Shown here in pieces: positions 36,784-44,741 of a DNA stretch of 64,000 bases (positions are counted from its first letter, which is position 1; each line of letters starts with the position of its first letter). Location of the stretch: positions 62,001-126,000 of the forward strand of contig NZ_RJKS01000006.1 of the NCBI RefSeq assembly GCF_003762905.1. Direction: 5' to 3'. The notes below the pieces were generated by a model. It was not told the DNA's origin, did no database searches, and saw nothing but the letters and a program-made list of their open reading frames with translations. The stretch comes from Curtobacterium sp. ZW137 (GTDB lineage Bacteria > Actinomycetota > Actinomycetes > Actinomycetales > Microbacteriaceae). A program made the translations under genes and the position numbers.

Positions 36784-37121
36784 CGTTCCTCTTCGGTTCC
36801 GGTGGCGGAGGCGGCGGCGGGAGCGACGAAGCTCCGCGCCGCTCGTGCGCTCGTGCGCGCGTGCCGCAGGCGCTGCAGGCGACCGACCAGCTGCGGGTCG
36901 TACGCGAGTGCCGCGGGTGAGTCGATGACCCGGTTCAGCACCTGGTAGTACCGCGCCGGCGACATGTCGAACTCGACCCGGATCTCCGCCTCTTTCGTGC
37001 GGTCGTGCCGTGCCCGCTCGTGCTCGAAGGCGAGCACGTGCTTGGCGAGCTCGCTGAGCTCGTCCGCGGGGATGGTGGTCACGACGGTTCCGATCACATT
37101 CGGGTAACGGGTCTCGCACAT
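36780..37121 (-). CDS. DUF3263 protein (helix-turn-helix-like)
   Basis: A 113-residue protein with the DUF3263 pattern: ELSELAKHVLAFEHERARHDRTKEAEIRVEFDMSPARYYQVLNRVIDSPAALAYDPQLVGRLQRLR. The middle resembles a winged-helix or HTH, so DNA binding is possible. A basic Ala-rich tail follows. It is coupled to the LytR_C gene by a 4-nt overlap. The start is uncertain: ATG at 37121 (MCETRYPNV) or a later GTG. Confidence 0.8.
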   Translation of the reverse strand: MCETRYPNVIGTVVTTIPADELSELAKHVLAFEHERARHDRTKEAEIRVEFDMSPARYYQVLNRVIDSPAALAYDPQLVGRLQRLRHARTSARAARSFVAPAAASATGTEEER

Positions 37122-37188
37122 CGTAGGGGTGCGGTCGATGTCGACCCTGGCATGGCGCTGGACTGTCGCGGATTCCACCCGGGAAGCG

Positions 37189-38178
37189 TCACAGCTCGCG
37201 GAACCACCGGATCGCGGTCCCGAAGGCGTCGCACACGGCCACGGCGACCCCGTCGACGGAGACGGTCGCGAAGGACGCCGGGTCGGCTACGTCGACGTCC
37301 GCCGGCAGCGTCGCGGCCACCCCGGTCAGGATCCCGGTGCGCTCGAGCGCGATCCAGTGCAGCCCGCGTTCGGCGATCCGGTCGACGAACCGCTGCCGCT
37401 CGGCTCCCGGCACGTAGATCAGGGTGCCGGCGGTCAGCACGACGGGTTCGAGGCGGTCCGGCAGGGCGTCGACCGCGCGGTCCAGGTCGTCCGGCACACG
37501 GCCGGTGATCCGGACGGGAGGCACGGTGAGCGTCGCGCGCGCGGCCGCCCGCATCAGGGCGGTCCGCTCCAGGGCCTCCGGCGGGACCGCCTCGACCAAC
37601 CGGTCGAACGCACGGGGCGCTGCGAGGTCGATGGGGTTCGGGTCGAGGGCGACGCGCGCCCCGATCCGGATCGGCTCAGTGGCCGGCGCCGGCACCGTAC
37701 CCGAGGCGTCGGCGACCAACCGGATCGAGGGGTCTTCCTGCGCGGTGTGCATCCGCACGGTGCCGTCCGACGTGCGGTAGTCGAGCGTGACGCGGTCCGG
37801 GATCGAGCACAGCCCCGCGGCGGCACCCACGTCGACGAGCCCGAGCGGCCGCGACGCCGACGCGGCGAGCGCCGCGAACAGGGGGACGAGCGGACCGAGC
37901 CGCCGCGGGTCGTTGGCCTGCACCGTGGCGGTGGCGAGGTCCGTGACCAGGGTGGGCCCGGCCTCCCGTCCGAGTGCGCGGAGCGCGGCTGGGTCCGACG
38001 GGTCCGCACCCAACCGGCGCGCGACCGCGAAGAGCAGCTCCGGCTGCCGCTTCGACTCCGGGACCTCCTCGAGCAGGGCGACCAGGTCGTCGTCGAGCGA
38101 CCGGGCCCATGCGGCGTACGACGGCGAGACCGGAGCGATCCGGTCCGCGTAGGCGCGGTAGCGGGCCCGGGTGTTCAC
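37189..38178 (-). CDS. DUF2332 protein
   Basis: A 329-residue protein of the DUF2332 family: RYRAYADRIAPVSPSYAAWARSLDDD near the start, PELLFAVARRLG, GLVDVGAAAGLCSIPDRV, and DPNPIDLAAPRAF. VDVGAAAGL resembles a methyltransferase glycine loop, so a SAM-binding fold is possible, but no activity is known to me. A GTG start overlaps the stop of the acetyltransferase gene (GTGA, 38175-38178). Two GGGAGGC motifs lie within the coding region (about 37506 and 37955). Confidence 0.78.
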   Translation of the reverse strand: MNTRARYRAYADRIAPVSPSYAAWARSLDDDLVALLEEVPESKRQPELLFAVARRLGADPSDPAALRALGREAGPTLVTDLATATVQANDPRRLGPLVPLFAALAASASRPLGLVDVGAAAGLCSIPDRVTLDYRTSDGTVRMHTAQEDPSIRLVADASGTVPAPATEPIRIGARVALDPNPIDLAAPRAFDRLVEAVPPEALERTALMRAAARATLTVPPVRITGRVPDDLDRAVDALPDRLEPVVLTAGTLIYVPGAERQRFVDRIAERGLHWIALERTGILTGVAATLPADVDVADPASFATVSVDGVAVAVCDAFGTAIRWFREL

Positions 38179-38657
38179 GCCCGGTGCATCCCGACGTGGG
38201 TGATGCCGGCCTCCACGTAGGGGGCTCCGAACCGCACGAAGCCGTGGCGTTCGTAGAGTGCTGCGACGTACTCCTGTGCGTGCAGGACGATCGGTTCGTG
38301 CCCGTGGGCCGCGAGGACCGCGGCGACGAGACGGCTCGCGATCCCCTGCCCGCGGTGGTCCGGGTGGGTGGCGACCCGGCCGATCACCCAGGCCGGCGGG
38401 GCGGAGCCGTCCGGGTGCACCTCCGCTGCCGCCGGGCGGATCAGGCGGAGGTACCCGAGCGCTGCCGACCCGTCCGTCGCGCCGTCCGTTCCGAACCACC
38501 AGTGCTCGGTGTCGGGCTCGCGGTCGCGGCCGTCGAAGTCCTCGTCCGAGACGTGTTGTTCGAGGGCGAAGACCCGGTTCCGCAGACGGACGATGCCGTA
38601 CAGTTCGTCCGTCGTCAGGCGGGCCCATCGAGTGCGGTGCACGGAATGCTCGGACAT
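38175..38657 (-). CDS. ElaA-like GNAT acetyltransferase
   Basis: A 160-residue acetyltransferase of the ElaA branch: ELYGIVRLRNRVFALEQHV at the N-terminus, WVIGRVATHPDHRGQGIASRLV (acetyl-CoA loop R-x-x-G-x-G/A) and EYVAALYERHGFVRFG. Substrate unknown. TAAACT (38665-38670) 7 nt before the ATG suggests a leaderless mRNA shared with the DUF2332 gene. Divergent from msrB. Confidence 0.87.
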   Translation of the reverse strand: MSEHSVHRTRWARLTTDELYGIVRLRNRVFALEQHVSDEDFDGRDREPDTEHWWFGTDGATDGSAALGYLRLIRPAAAEVHPDGSAPPAWVIGRVATHPDHRGQGIASRLVAAVLAAHGHEPIVLHAQEYVAALYERHGFVRFGAPYVEAGITHVGMHRA

Positions 38658-38712
38658 CCCGACGAGTTTACTGAAGTGGTCGACGAACCCCGACCGGAAG
38701 CAGGAGGAACCC

Positions 38713-39123
38713 ATGGCATACAACGTCGAGAAGAGCGACGCCGAGTGGCGCGAGGAACTCTCCCCGGAGCAGTACGCCGTCCTCCGGCAGGCGGGGACGG
38801 AGCGCCCGTGGACCGGTGAGCTCCTGGACGAGGAGCGCGCCGGCATCTACACGTGTGCGGCGTGCGGCGCTGAGCTGTTCAAGAGCGGCACGAAGTTCGA
38901 CTCCGGCTGCGGCTGGCCGTCGTTCTACGAGTCGGTGAACCCGGACGCGGTGAAGCTGATCGAGGACAACTCGCTCGGCATGGCCCGCACCGAGGTCCGC
39001 TGCGCGAACTGCGGCTCGCACCTCGGGCACGTGTTCCCGGACGGCTTCGGCACCCCCACCGGAGACCGCTACTGCATGAACTCGCTGTCGCTGAACTTCG
39101 CCGAGAAGACCACGGCCGAGTAG
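38713..39123 (+). CDS. msrB: Peptide-methionine (R)-S-oxide reductase
   Basis: A 136-residue enzyme that repairs methionine-R-sulfoxide in proteins. It has two zinc CxxC pairs (CAACG, CANCG), GCGWPSFYE, and the catalytic RYCMNSLSLNF. A Cys in DSGCGWPS may act as resolving residue. AGGAGG 5 nt before the ATG is an ideal ribosome site. Cytosolic (no signal peptide). Confidence 0.96.
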   Translation: MAYNVEKSDAEWREELSPEQYAVLRQAGTERPWTGELLDEERAGIYTCAACGAELFKSGTKFDSGCGWPSFYESVNPDAVKLIEDNSLGMARTEVRCANCGSHLGHVFPDGFGTPTGDRYCMNSLSLNFAEKTTAE

Positions 39124-39149
39124 CACGCGAGTCCCGACCCGCTCGTCGG

Positions 39150-39155
39150 TAAGAT
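39150..39155 (+). promoter_or_regulatory. -10 box of tRNA-Thr
   Basis: TAAGAT, 10 nt before the mature tRNA 5' end. A -35 box is less clear. Confidence 0.5.
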
Positions 39156-39165
39156 GGGCGGGTCA

Positions 39166-39241
39166 GCCAGCATGGCGCAATTGGTAGCGCACCGTACTTG
39201 TAATACGGGGGTTGCGGGTTCAAGTCCCGCTGCTGGCCCCA
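39166..39241 (+). tRNA. tRNA-Thr (anticodon UGU)
   Basis: Acceptor GCCAGCA pairs with TGCTGGC, the D arm is GCGC...GCGC, the anticodon arm CCGTA-CTTGTAA-TACGG gives anticodon TGT, the T loop is TTCAAGT, and CCA is encoded. All stems are complete. Confidence 0.96.
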
Positions 39242-39274
39242 GATCTTCCCCGGACCCGCAATAAACTGGCCCGG

Positions 39275-40798
39275 ATGTCCACGCAGACCGCGCCGGCGGC
39301 GCCAGCACACGCTCGTGCGCGTGGCCGCCGCCGCGAACCGTCCACCGGACGGTGGCTCCCGCTCGCGACCGCACCGTGGACGCGCTGGACGGCGTTCACC
39401 GTCGTCGCGCTGTGGGCCGTCTACCAGCAGTTCTGGCGGCTGGGCTCGGGCAACGTCGTCACCGACGAACCCGCGTACCAGCAGCCCGGCTACGACTACC
39501 TGCACGGTGACTTCAGCGACAACCGGCAGCACCCGCCGACCGCGAAGTACCTGATGGGCCTCGCCCAGCTGGTGTTCGGCGAGGGCGTCCCCTCCGCACG
39601 GATCGCCGTCGCGGTGCTCGGGCTGGTCACCGGCCTCGTGCTGTTCGTCTGGCTGCGCCGCGACGTCGGGTGGTGGACCGGGCTCCTGGCCGCCGGGCTG
39701 TGGTGGCTCCCACCGCACGGGATCCTCGACGACCCGAGCCGGATCGACCGCCTGGCGCTGCTCGACGGCCCGATGGTGGCGTTCGGCGTCATCGCGATGT
39801 GGTGCGGCTGGCGGTGGGTCCGCGGCGGGGCGTGGCCGTGGATCCTGGCGGCCGGGCTCGCCGCGGGGCTGTCGGTGACCTCGAAGGAGATCGGTGTCCT
39901 GCTGGTCCCGGTGTTCCTCGTCCTCCCGCTGCTGTACCGCCGCTGGTGGGGGCTGCTCTGGGGCGGGCTCGTGTTCGCGGCCGGGTTCGCGGTCACCGTC
40001 GTCGTGCCGTACCTGCCGTTCGGCGTCGTGTCGACGATCAGCGAGATGATCGCGTTCCAGCGGCAGCACGCCGCAGACGGCCACCTGGTCGAGGTCGCCG
40101 GCATCATCACGCGGCACTCCCCCTGGTGGGCGAACCTCTGGTACCAGTGGCAGGGCACCGGCACGCTCGAGTGCGCGGTGCTGGCCGTCGGGGTGCTCGC
40201 GGCGTTCCTCATCCGACCGTCCCGCCTGGTGCTCTGGCTCGCCCTCGCCGCGGTGCCGTACTTCGTCTTCTTCCTCGGGGTCAGCGACGTCGCGCTGGGC
40301 GAGTACTACCTCGCCTGGATGCCGATGCTCGTCGCCCTGGCCGCGATCGGCATCGGCCGGATCGCGACCCTGCGTGGCCCGGGCTGGTTCCGCGCCGCAG
40401 CCTTCGCGGCGGCGCTCGCGATCGTCGCCGTCGCCGCGACCACCAGCGTGCGGCTGTCCGTCGCGACCGCCACGATGCACCCGATGGGGATCGGCCGACT
40501 GCCGGAGGTGCTGGCCGAGACCCACCGCGAGGACGGCTTCGTCCTGGCGCAGCGGCAGTCCCCGTCCTCGGTCGCCGCGTTCGTCTTCAAGCGGCAGACG
40601 CGGGACCCGAACGCGGGGCCGTTCGACCTCGTCGTGATCGGGCAGGACGACCGGTACACGCTGGACCCGTCGATCCCGGCGTACGTCGCGGCGCACCCGG
40701 ACGAGTTCCGGGTGTTCCACCTCGACGACGTCGAGGTCCTGGTGCCGGACGGCCGGCTCGTGAAGACCGCGGCCGGCTGGGACGTCGTCCCGCGCTGA
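39275..40798 (+). CDS. Membrane glycosyltransferase (GT39/ArnT-like)
   Basis: A 507-residue membrane protein with about ten helices. The first loop has VTDEPAYQQPGYDYLHGDF, containing the catalytic-type Asp-Glu of polyprenyl-phosphate-dependent GT-C transferases, then HPPTAKYLMGLAQLVFGE. A soluble C-terminal part follows (about 410-507). It likely moves a sugar from a lipid carrier to a protein or wall glycan outside the membrane; the sugar is unknown. TAAACT (39262-39267) 7 nt before the ATG sets the start downstream of the tRNA. Confidence 0.82.
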   Translation: MSTQTAPAAPAHARARGRRREPSTGRWLPLATAPWTRWTAFTVVALWAVYQQFWRLGSGNVVTDEPAYQQPGYDYLHGDFSDNRQHPPTAKYLMGLAQLVFGEGVPSARIAVAVLGLVTGLVLFVWLRRDVGWWTGLLAAGLWWLPPHGILDDPSRIDRLALLDGPMVAFGVIAMWCGWRWVRGGAWPWILAAGLAAGLSVTSKEIGVLLVPVFLVLPLLYRRWWGLLWGGLVFAAGFAVTVVVPYLPFGVVSTISEMIAFQRQHAADGHLVEVAGIITRHSPWWANLWYQWQGTGTLECAVLAVGVLAAFLIRPSRLVLWLALAAVPYFVFFLGVSDVALGEYYLAWMPMLVALAAIGIGRIATLRGPGWFRAAAFAAALAIVAVAATTSVRLSVATATMHPMGIGRLPEVLAETHREDGFVLAQRQSPSSVAAFVFKRQTRDPNAGPFDLVVIGQDDRYTLDPSIPAYVAAHPDEFRVFHLDDVEVLVPDGRLVKTAAGWDVVPR

Positions 40799-40820
40799 AC
40801 CACACCGCGCTCCGGACGAG

Positions 40821-40857
40821 CGAGAGCCCCGGGCGACGTGGTCGCTCGGGGCTCTCG
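40821..40857. terminator. Terminator between glycosyltransferase and aldo/keto reductase genes
   Basis: CGAGAGCCCCGGGCGAC pairs with the segment ending 40857 over 17 bp with one G-U. It lies 23 bp past the glycosyltransferase stop. The rest of the gap to 40992 shows nothing further. Confidence 0.7.
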
Positions 40858-40992
40858 GCGCAGGTGGAACACGGATCAGGGGGCGTTCCTGGCGCTCGGC
40901 GCGGTAACCAGCCGGCCGTACCGGGATGATGACACCTCATCGACCCGGTCGTCCAGGGGCTGCGCCGACATCGCGGTATCCCGCAAGGAACC

Positions 40993-42024
40993 TCAGCGAC
41001 CGCCGCGGATCTTGCGTTCCCGCTGTGCGACACCGGCGGTGCCGTACGGGTAGTCGTCGATGCGCGGTGCGCTGGCGTCCGTCAGCGCCTGCAGTTCGGC
41101 GTCGTCGAGCACGAGGTCGGCCGCACCGAGGTTGTCCGACAGCTGTTCGACGGTGCGTGCGCCGAGGATGACGCTGGTCACGGCGGGCCGGGCGAGCAGC
41201 CACGCCAGGGCGACCTGGGACCGCGACGCGTCGTGCGCCTCGGCCACCCCGGACAGCACGTCGAGCACCTCCCACGTGCGCTCGTCGCCGTTCCGGGCCT
41301 CCCACGCCTCCATGCCGCGTTGCGGGTTCTCGCCGAGCCGCGTCGAGCCGGTCGGGGCCTCGTCGCGCTGGTACTTGCCGGACAGCCAGCCACCGGCGAG
41401 CGGCGACCACGGCAGCAGTCCGATGCCGGCGTCGAGGCAGGCGGGGACGATCTCGTGCTCGATGTCACGGACGAGCAGGTTGTACTGCGGCTGCAGGGTC
41501 ACGGGCGGCGCGAAGTGGTGCGCCTTCGCTTCGTACACGGCCTTGGTGATCTGGTGGCCGAGGTAGTTCGAGAACCCGTAGGAGCCGATCTTCCCGGCGG
41601 AGACGGCGTCGTCGAGGAAGCGCAGGGTCTCCTCGATCGGGGTCAGGGCGTCCCACGCGTGCATCTGGTAGAGGTCGATGTGGTCGACGCCGAGCCGATC
41701 GAGCGACGCGTCGAGCGCCACACGGAGGTGCCGGCGGGAGAGCCCGAGGTCGTTCGGGCCGTCGCCCTGCGGGAAGCGGCCCTTCGTCGCGAGGACGACC
41801 TGCTGGGCCTCGGTCGGGTGCGCTGCGAGCCACCGCCCGATGATGCGCTCGGACTCGTTGCCGGAGTACACGTCGGCCGTGTCGATGAGGGTGCCGCCGG
41901 CCTCGACGAACGTGTCGATGATGGTGTGCGAGGTGGGTTCGTCGGCTTCGCTGCCGAACGTCATGGTGCCGAGGGTGAGGGAGGACACCGCTGTCCCGCT
42001 GTTCCCGAGGAGTCTGTATTCCAT
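40993..42024 (-). CDS. Aldo/keto reductase
   Basis: A 343-residue NADP(H) oxidoreductase. Seen: MEYRLLGNSGTAVSSLTLGTMTFG, DTADVYSGNESERIIGRWL (Asp/Tyr), LATKGRFPQGDGPNDLG (Lys), HIDLYQMHAWD (His), completing the D-Y-K-H tetrad. NADP contacts lie near the C-terminus (ILGARTVEQLSDNLGAADLVL). It resembles the AKR11/12-like group; substrate unknown. TAGCGT (42032-42037) 7 nt before the ATG suggests a leaderless mRNA. Confidence 0.92.
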   Translation of the reverse strand: MEYRLLGNSGTAVSSLTLGTMTFGSEADEPTSHTIIDTFVEAGGTLIDTADVYSGNESERIIGRWLAAHPTEAQQVVLATKGRFPQGDGPNDLGLSRRHLRVALDASLDRLGVDHIDLYQMHAWDALTPIEETLRFLDDAVSAGKIGSYGFSNYLGHQITKAVYEAKAHHFAPPVTLQPQYNLLVRDIEHEIVPACLDAGIGLLPWSPLAGGWLSGKYQRDEAPTGSTRLGENPQRGMEAWEARNGDERTWEVLDVLSGVAEAHDASRSQVALAWLLARPAVTSVILGARTVEQLSDNLGAADLVLDDAELQALTDASAPRIDDYPYGTAGVAQRERKIRGGR

Positions 42025-42079
42025 GCCGCGGACGCTACGCCGGAGGCCCGGGGACCGAGAGGCCCCCGCAGTACCCGTC

Positions 42080-42295
42080 AGCGCGTCTCGGACAGGAAGG
42101 CGATCGCCGCTTCCCGGAACGCCCGGCCCGTCGGTGCGCCGAACGGTGTCACTGCGTGGTTCCGCCCAGGAACGCGATCGCCGCTTCCCGGAACGCCCGG
42201 CTCGTCGGTGCGCCGAACGGTGTCACCGCGTGGTTCCGCCCAGGAACGCGATCGCCGCCTCCCGGAACGCCCGGCTCGTCGGTGCGTTGAAGTGG
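42080..42295. repeat. 74-bp tandem triplication at the 3' end of a hydrolase gene
   Basis: The block encoding the last 24 or so codons of the alpha/beta hydrolase is present three times in tandem. Matching points (for example TGGTTCCGCC at 42157 and 42231) lie exactly 74 bp apart. Since 74 is not a multiple of 3, each copy shifts frame, and only the promoter-proximal copy is translated. The distal copy ends in AIAFLSETR-stop if read in its own frame. Confidence 0.9.
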
Positions 42296-43011
42296 TTCCG
42301 GCCGGGGATCTCGAAGAACGAGGCATCGGGCGCCGCAGCGGCCAACCGCACCGCGCTGTCCCGGATGCCGTCCTCACTGCCCGCAGCCATCAGGATCGGC
42401 TGCGACGGCGCGTTCTCGGGCGTCGGCTCGATGCTGTTCCGCATGCCCTCGACCATCGCCACGAGCGCCGCCAGGTCGTTCCCCTCGACGTTCCCCGCCA
42501 TCGTCAGGTAGCCGTTCGTCACGCGGTCCTCGATCGGCGTGCCATCCGCGATGTACGCACGCGCCTGGTCGACGCGCACCCGGCGCATCGGGTCGGCGTC
42601 CGGGATCCCGCCGAAGACCGCGCGGGTGATCCGGTCCGGGATCCGCTCCGCCGTGTGCCACCCGACGCGGGCGCCGAGCGAGTACCCGAGAAACGCGACG
42701 TCGTCGAGCAGGTACGTGTCGATGACGGCGGTGACGTCGGCCACGAGCAGGTCCATCGAGTAGGCGCCCGGCTCGTGCGGCTTCGACGACGCCCCGTGCC
42801 CGCGCTGGTCGAGCGCAATGACACGGTACCCGGCACGCACGAGGTCACGGGTCCAGCCCGACGCGTGCCAGTTCAGCACCGCTGCGGAGGCGAAGCCGTG
42901 CACGGCCACCACCACGGGGGCGTCCGGGTCGCCGAAGTCGTACGTGGCGATGCGCTGCCCGTCGGGCGACATCACGGCGCGGGGCTGGGGTGCTGCGGGG
43001 ACGAGTGACAT
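42223..43011 (-). CDS. Alpha/beta hydrolase with altered C-terminus
   Basis: A 262-residue alpha/beta hydrolase. Seen: VVAVHGFASAAVLNW (oxyanion region), ALDQRGHGASSKP, nucleophile Ser in AFLGYSLGARVGW, and the catalytic His in IPGRNHFNAPTSRAF. Likely a general esterase or lactonase. Because of the tandem duplication just downstream, the present C-terminus AIAFLGGTTR probably replaced an older AIAFLSETR. TACCCT (43021-43026) 9 nt before the ATG sets the start. Confidence 0.86.
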   Translation of the reverse strand: MSLVPAAPQPRAVMSPDGQRIATYDFGDPDAPVVVAVHGFASAAVLNWHASGWTRDLVRAGYRVIALDQRGHGASSKPHEPGAYSMDLLVADVTAVIDTYLLDDVAFLGYSLGARVGWHTAERIPDRITRAVFGGIPDADPMRRVRVDQARAYIADGTPIEDRVTNGYLTMAGNVEGNDLAALVAMVEGMRNSIEPTPENAPSQPILMAAGSEDGIRDSAVRLAAAAPDASFFEIPGRNHFNAPTSRAFREAAIAFLGGTTR

Positions 43012-43045
43012 GGCGTCCCCAGGGTATCGGGGCACTGTGGCCCGC

Positions 43046-43744
43046 ATGGACGGCTACGGCGGCGATCAGATCCGGGCGGCGGAACGGCCGCACCTCGACG
43101 CGGGCGAGCCGCTGATGCAGCGTGCCGCTGCGGGGCTGGCGGAGATCGTCGGGCGACTGCTCGACGACCCGGCGGAGCGACCGGGTGACGGCCCGGGATC
43201 GGTCCTGCTGCTGGTCGGCAGCGGCGACAACGGCGGTGACGCCCTGTTCGCCGGTGCGCACCTCGCCTCGGCCGGGAGGCACGTGGAGATCCTCCGTGTC
43301 GGCTCACGTGTCCACGAGGCGGGCCTCAGGGCCGCGCTGGATGCCGGTGCGAGCCTCCTGTCCGACCCGGCTGAACCGGCGGTGATCGCGACCGCTGCCG
43401 CGCTCCGCGCGGACCTGGTGCTCGACGCGATCCTCGGCATCGGGGTCTCCGGAGCATCAGCGCTCCGCTCCCCGGCGCGCGAGGTCGTGGGTGCGATCCG
43501 CGAGCTCGCCCGCGATCAGCGTGCGCCGTACGTCGTCGCGGTGGACGTGCCGAGCGGGATCGACGTGGACACCGGGGCCGTCGCGGACGACCACGTGCTG
43601 CAGGCCGACGTCACCGTCACGTTCGGCGGGGTGAAGGCGGGACTCCTGCGGGGGCCGGCCGCCACGCTCGCCGGACGGATCGAGCTCGTCGACGTCGGGA
43701 TCGCCGGCGACCTCGCTGCGGTGGAGCCGCTGTTCCGGACCTGA
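43046..43744 (+). CDS. nnrE: NAD(P)H-hydrate epimerase (YjeF N-domain)
   Basis: A 232-residue protein with YjeF_N features: GEPLMQRAAAGLAEIV, VLLLVGSGDNGGDALFAGAHLASAG, DLVLDAILGIGVSG, and AVDVPSGIDVDTGAV. It epimerises damaged NAD(P)H hydrates so that a dehydratase can repair them. The dehydratase domain (YjeF_C) often fused to it is absent here and must be encoded elsewhere. It is divergent from the hydrolase gene. Confidence 0.88.
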   Translation: MDGYGGDQIRAAERPHLDAGEPLMQRAAAGLAEIVGRLLDDPAERPGDGPGSVLLLVGSGDNGGDALFAGAHLASAGRHVEILRVGSRVHEAGLRAALDAGASLLSDPAEPAVIATAAALRADLVLDAILGIGVSGASALRSPAREVVGAIRELARDQRAPYVVAVDVPSGIDVDTGAVADDHVLQADVTVTFGGVKAGLLRGPAATLAGRIELVDVGIAGDLAAVEPLFRT

Positions 43745-43775
43745 CCGCCACGGTTCGGTCCGACCGCCGCCGAGG

Positions 43776-44717
43776 TCAGATCGCGCCGGCGTCCACGCCG
43801 TGCTCGACGTCGCCCCTGGCCTCCAGCCACGTGTCGACGAAGTGCCGGTAGTTCGCGGCGATGAGCCCCTCGGCTGCCTCGGTGTCGAGGTGCTCACGGA
43901 CGACGTCCTCGAGCGGTTCCTCCCAGTTGCTCCGGCCGATCGCGAACCCGACGAACCCGTCCACCGGTGCCGCCGTGCGGAGCCAGTGGTCGAGCTGCTC
44001 CTCGGGGGCGTCCCGACCGAGGACGATGCACTGCACCGCGTCCCGGCCGTCCCGCCGAGCCGTGGCGACGACCCGCTCGGCGTCGCTCCGGGCGTCGAGC
44101 CCCTCGAGCTTCCAGACGTCCGCCTCGACCCCGTGGTCCTGCAGGTACTGGAGCACCTGCACGACGAGGTCGGGGCGGAGGTCACGGTCGTAGTCCTCGA
44201 CGGACGCCTGCTGCTCGTCGGTCCCCGGTACCAGCAGCTCCACCAGGAACGGCCGTCCCGCGTCGTGCAGTGCCGACGCGACGGCGGCCAGATCGGACGC
44301 CTGCTGCGCGCGCCGATCGGCGTCGAACGCGGGGTTGTCGCGGACGAGCACCTTCACCCAGTCCGGGTCGAACGCGTCGACGTGGGCCATCCAGTCGTCG
44401 CCGTACTCGAGCTCGAACCACTCGCGGCCGGACCGCTCGATCGGCATCGCGAGCTGCAGGCCGGCGTCCTTGGCGAGTCGTGCGACGTCCGCGCCGTACC
44501 GCTCGTCGACCAGGACGCCGGTGTGCTCCCGCGCGGCACCGGCGGCGAGCGCGGTCAGGACGCCGCGGTAGACGAGCTGCTTGCCGGCGCGGACGCGTTC
44601 GGCCTCGGCTTCGTCGATCGGTTCGCCGCCGGACTCGTCGTACGTGTGCTCGAGGAGTGACGAACGCTGGTCCATCGCGAACAGGAACAGGGGGTGGGCT
44701 GCATCGAGTACGGGCAT
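43776..44717 (-). CDS. DUF2090 aldolase-like protein
   Basis: A 313-residue protein of the DUF2090 group, related to the C-terminal domain of IolC-type proteins and to class I aldolases (TIM barrel): LFLFAMDQRSSLLEHTY at the start, GVLVDERYGADVARLAKDAGLQLAMPIERSGREWFELEYG, and DVWKLEGLDA with a candidate Schiff-base Lys. It lies 24 bp after the glycerol dehydrogenase gene on the same strand, so a joint sugar or polyol pathway is likely. Substrate unknown. Confidence 0.8.
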   Translation of the reverse strand: MPVLDAAHPLFLFAMDQRSSLLEHTYDESGGEPIDEAEAERVRAGKQLVYRGVLTALAAGAAREHTGVLVDERYGADVARLAKDAGLQLAMPIERSGREWFELEYGDDWMAHVDAFDPDWVKVLVRDNPAFDADRRAQQASDLAAVASALHDAGRPFLVELLVPGTDEQQASVEDYDRDLRPDLVVQVLQYLQDHGVEADVWKLEGLDARSDAERVVATARRDGRDAVQCIVLGRDAPEEQLDHWLRTAAPVDGFVGFAIGRSNWEEPLEDVVREHLDTEAAEGLIAANYRHFVDTWLEARGDVEHGVDAGAI

Positions 44718-44741
44718 GCTCCGTTGCTACTCCCTCAGTCC

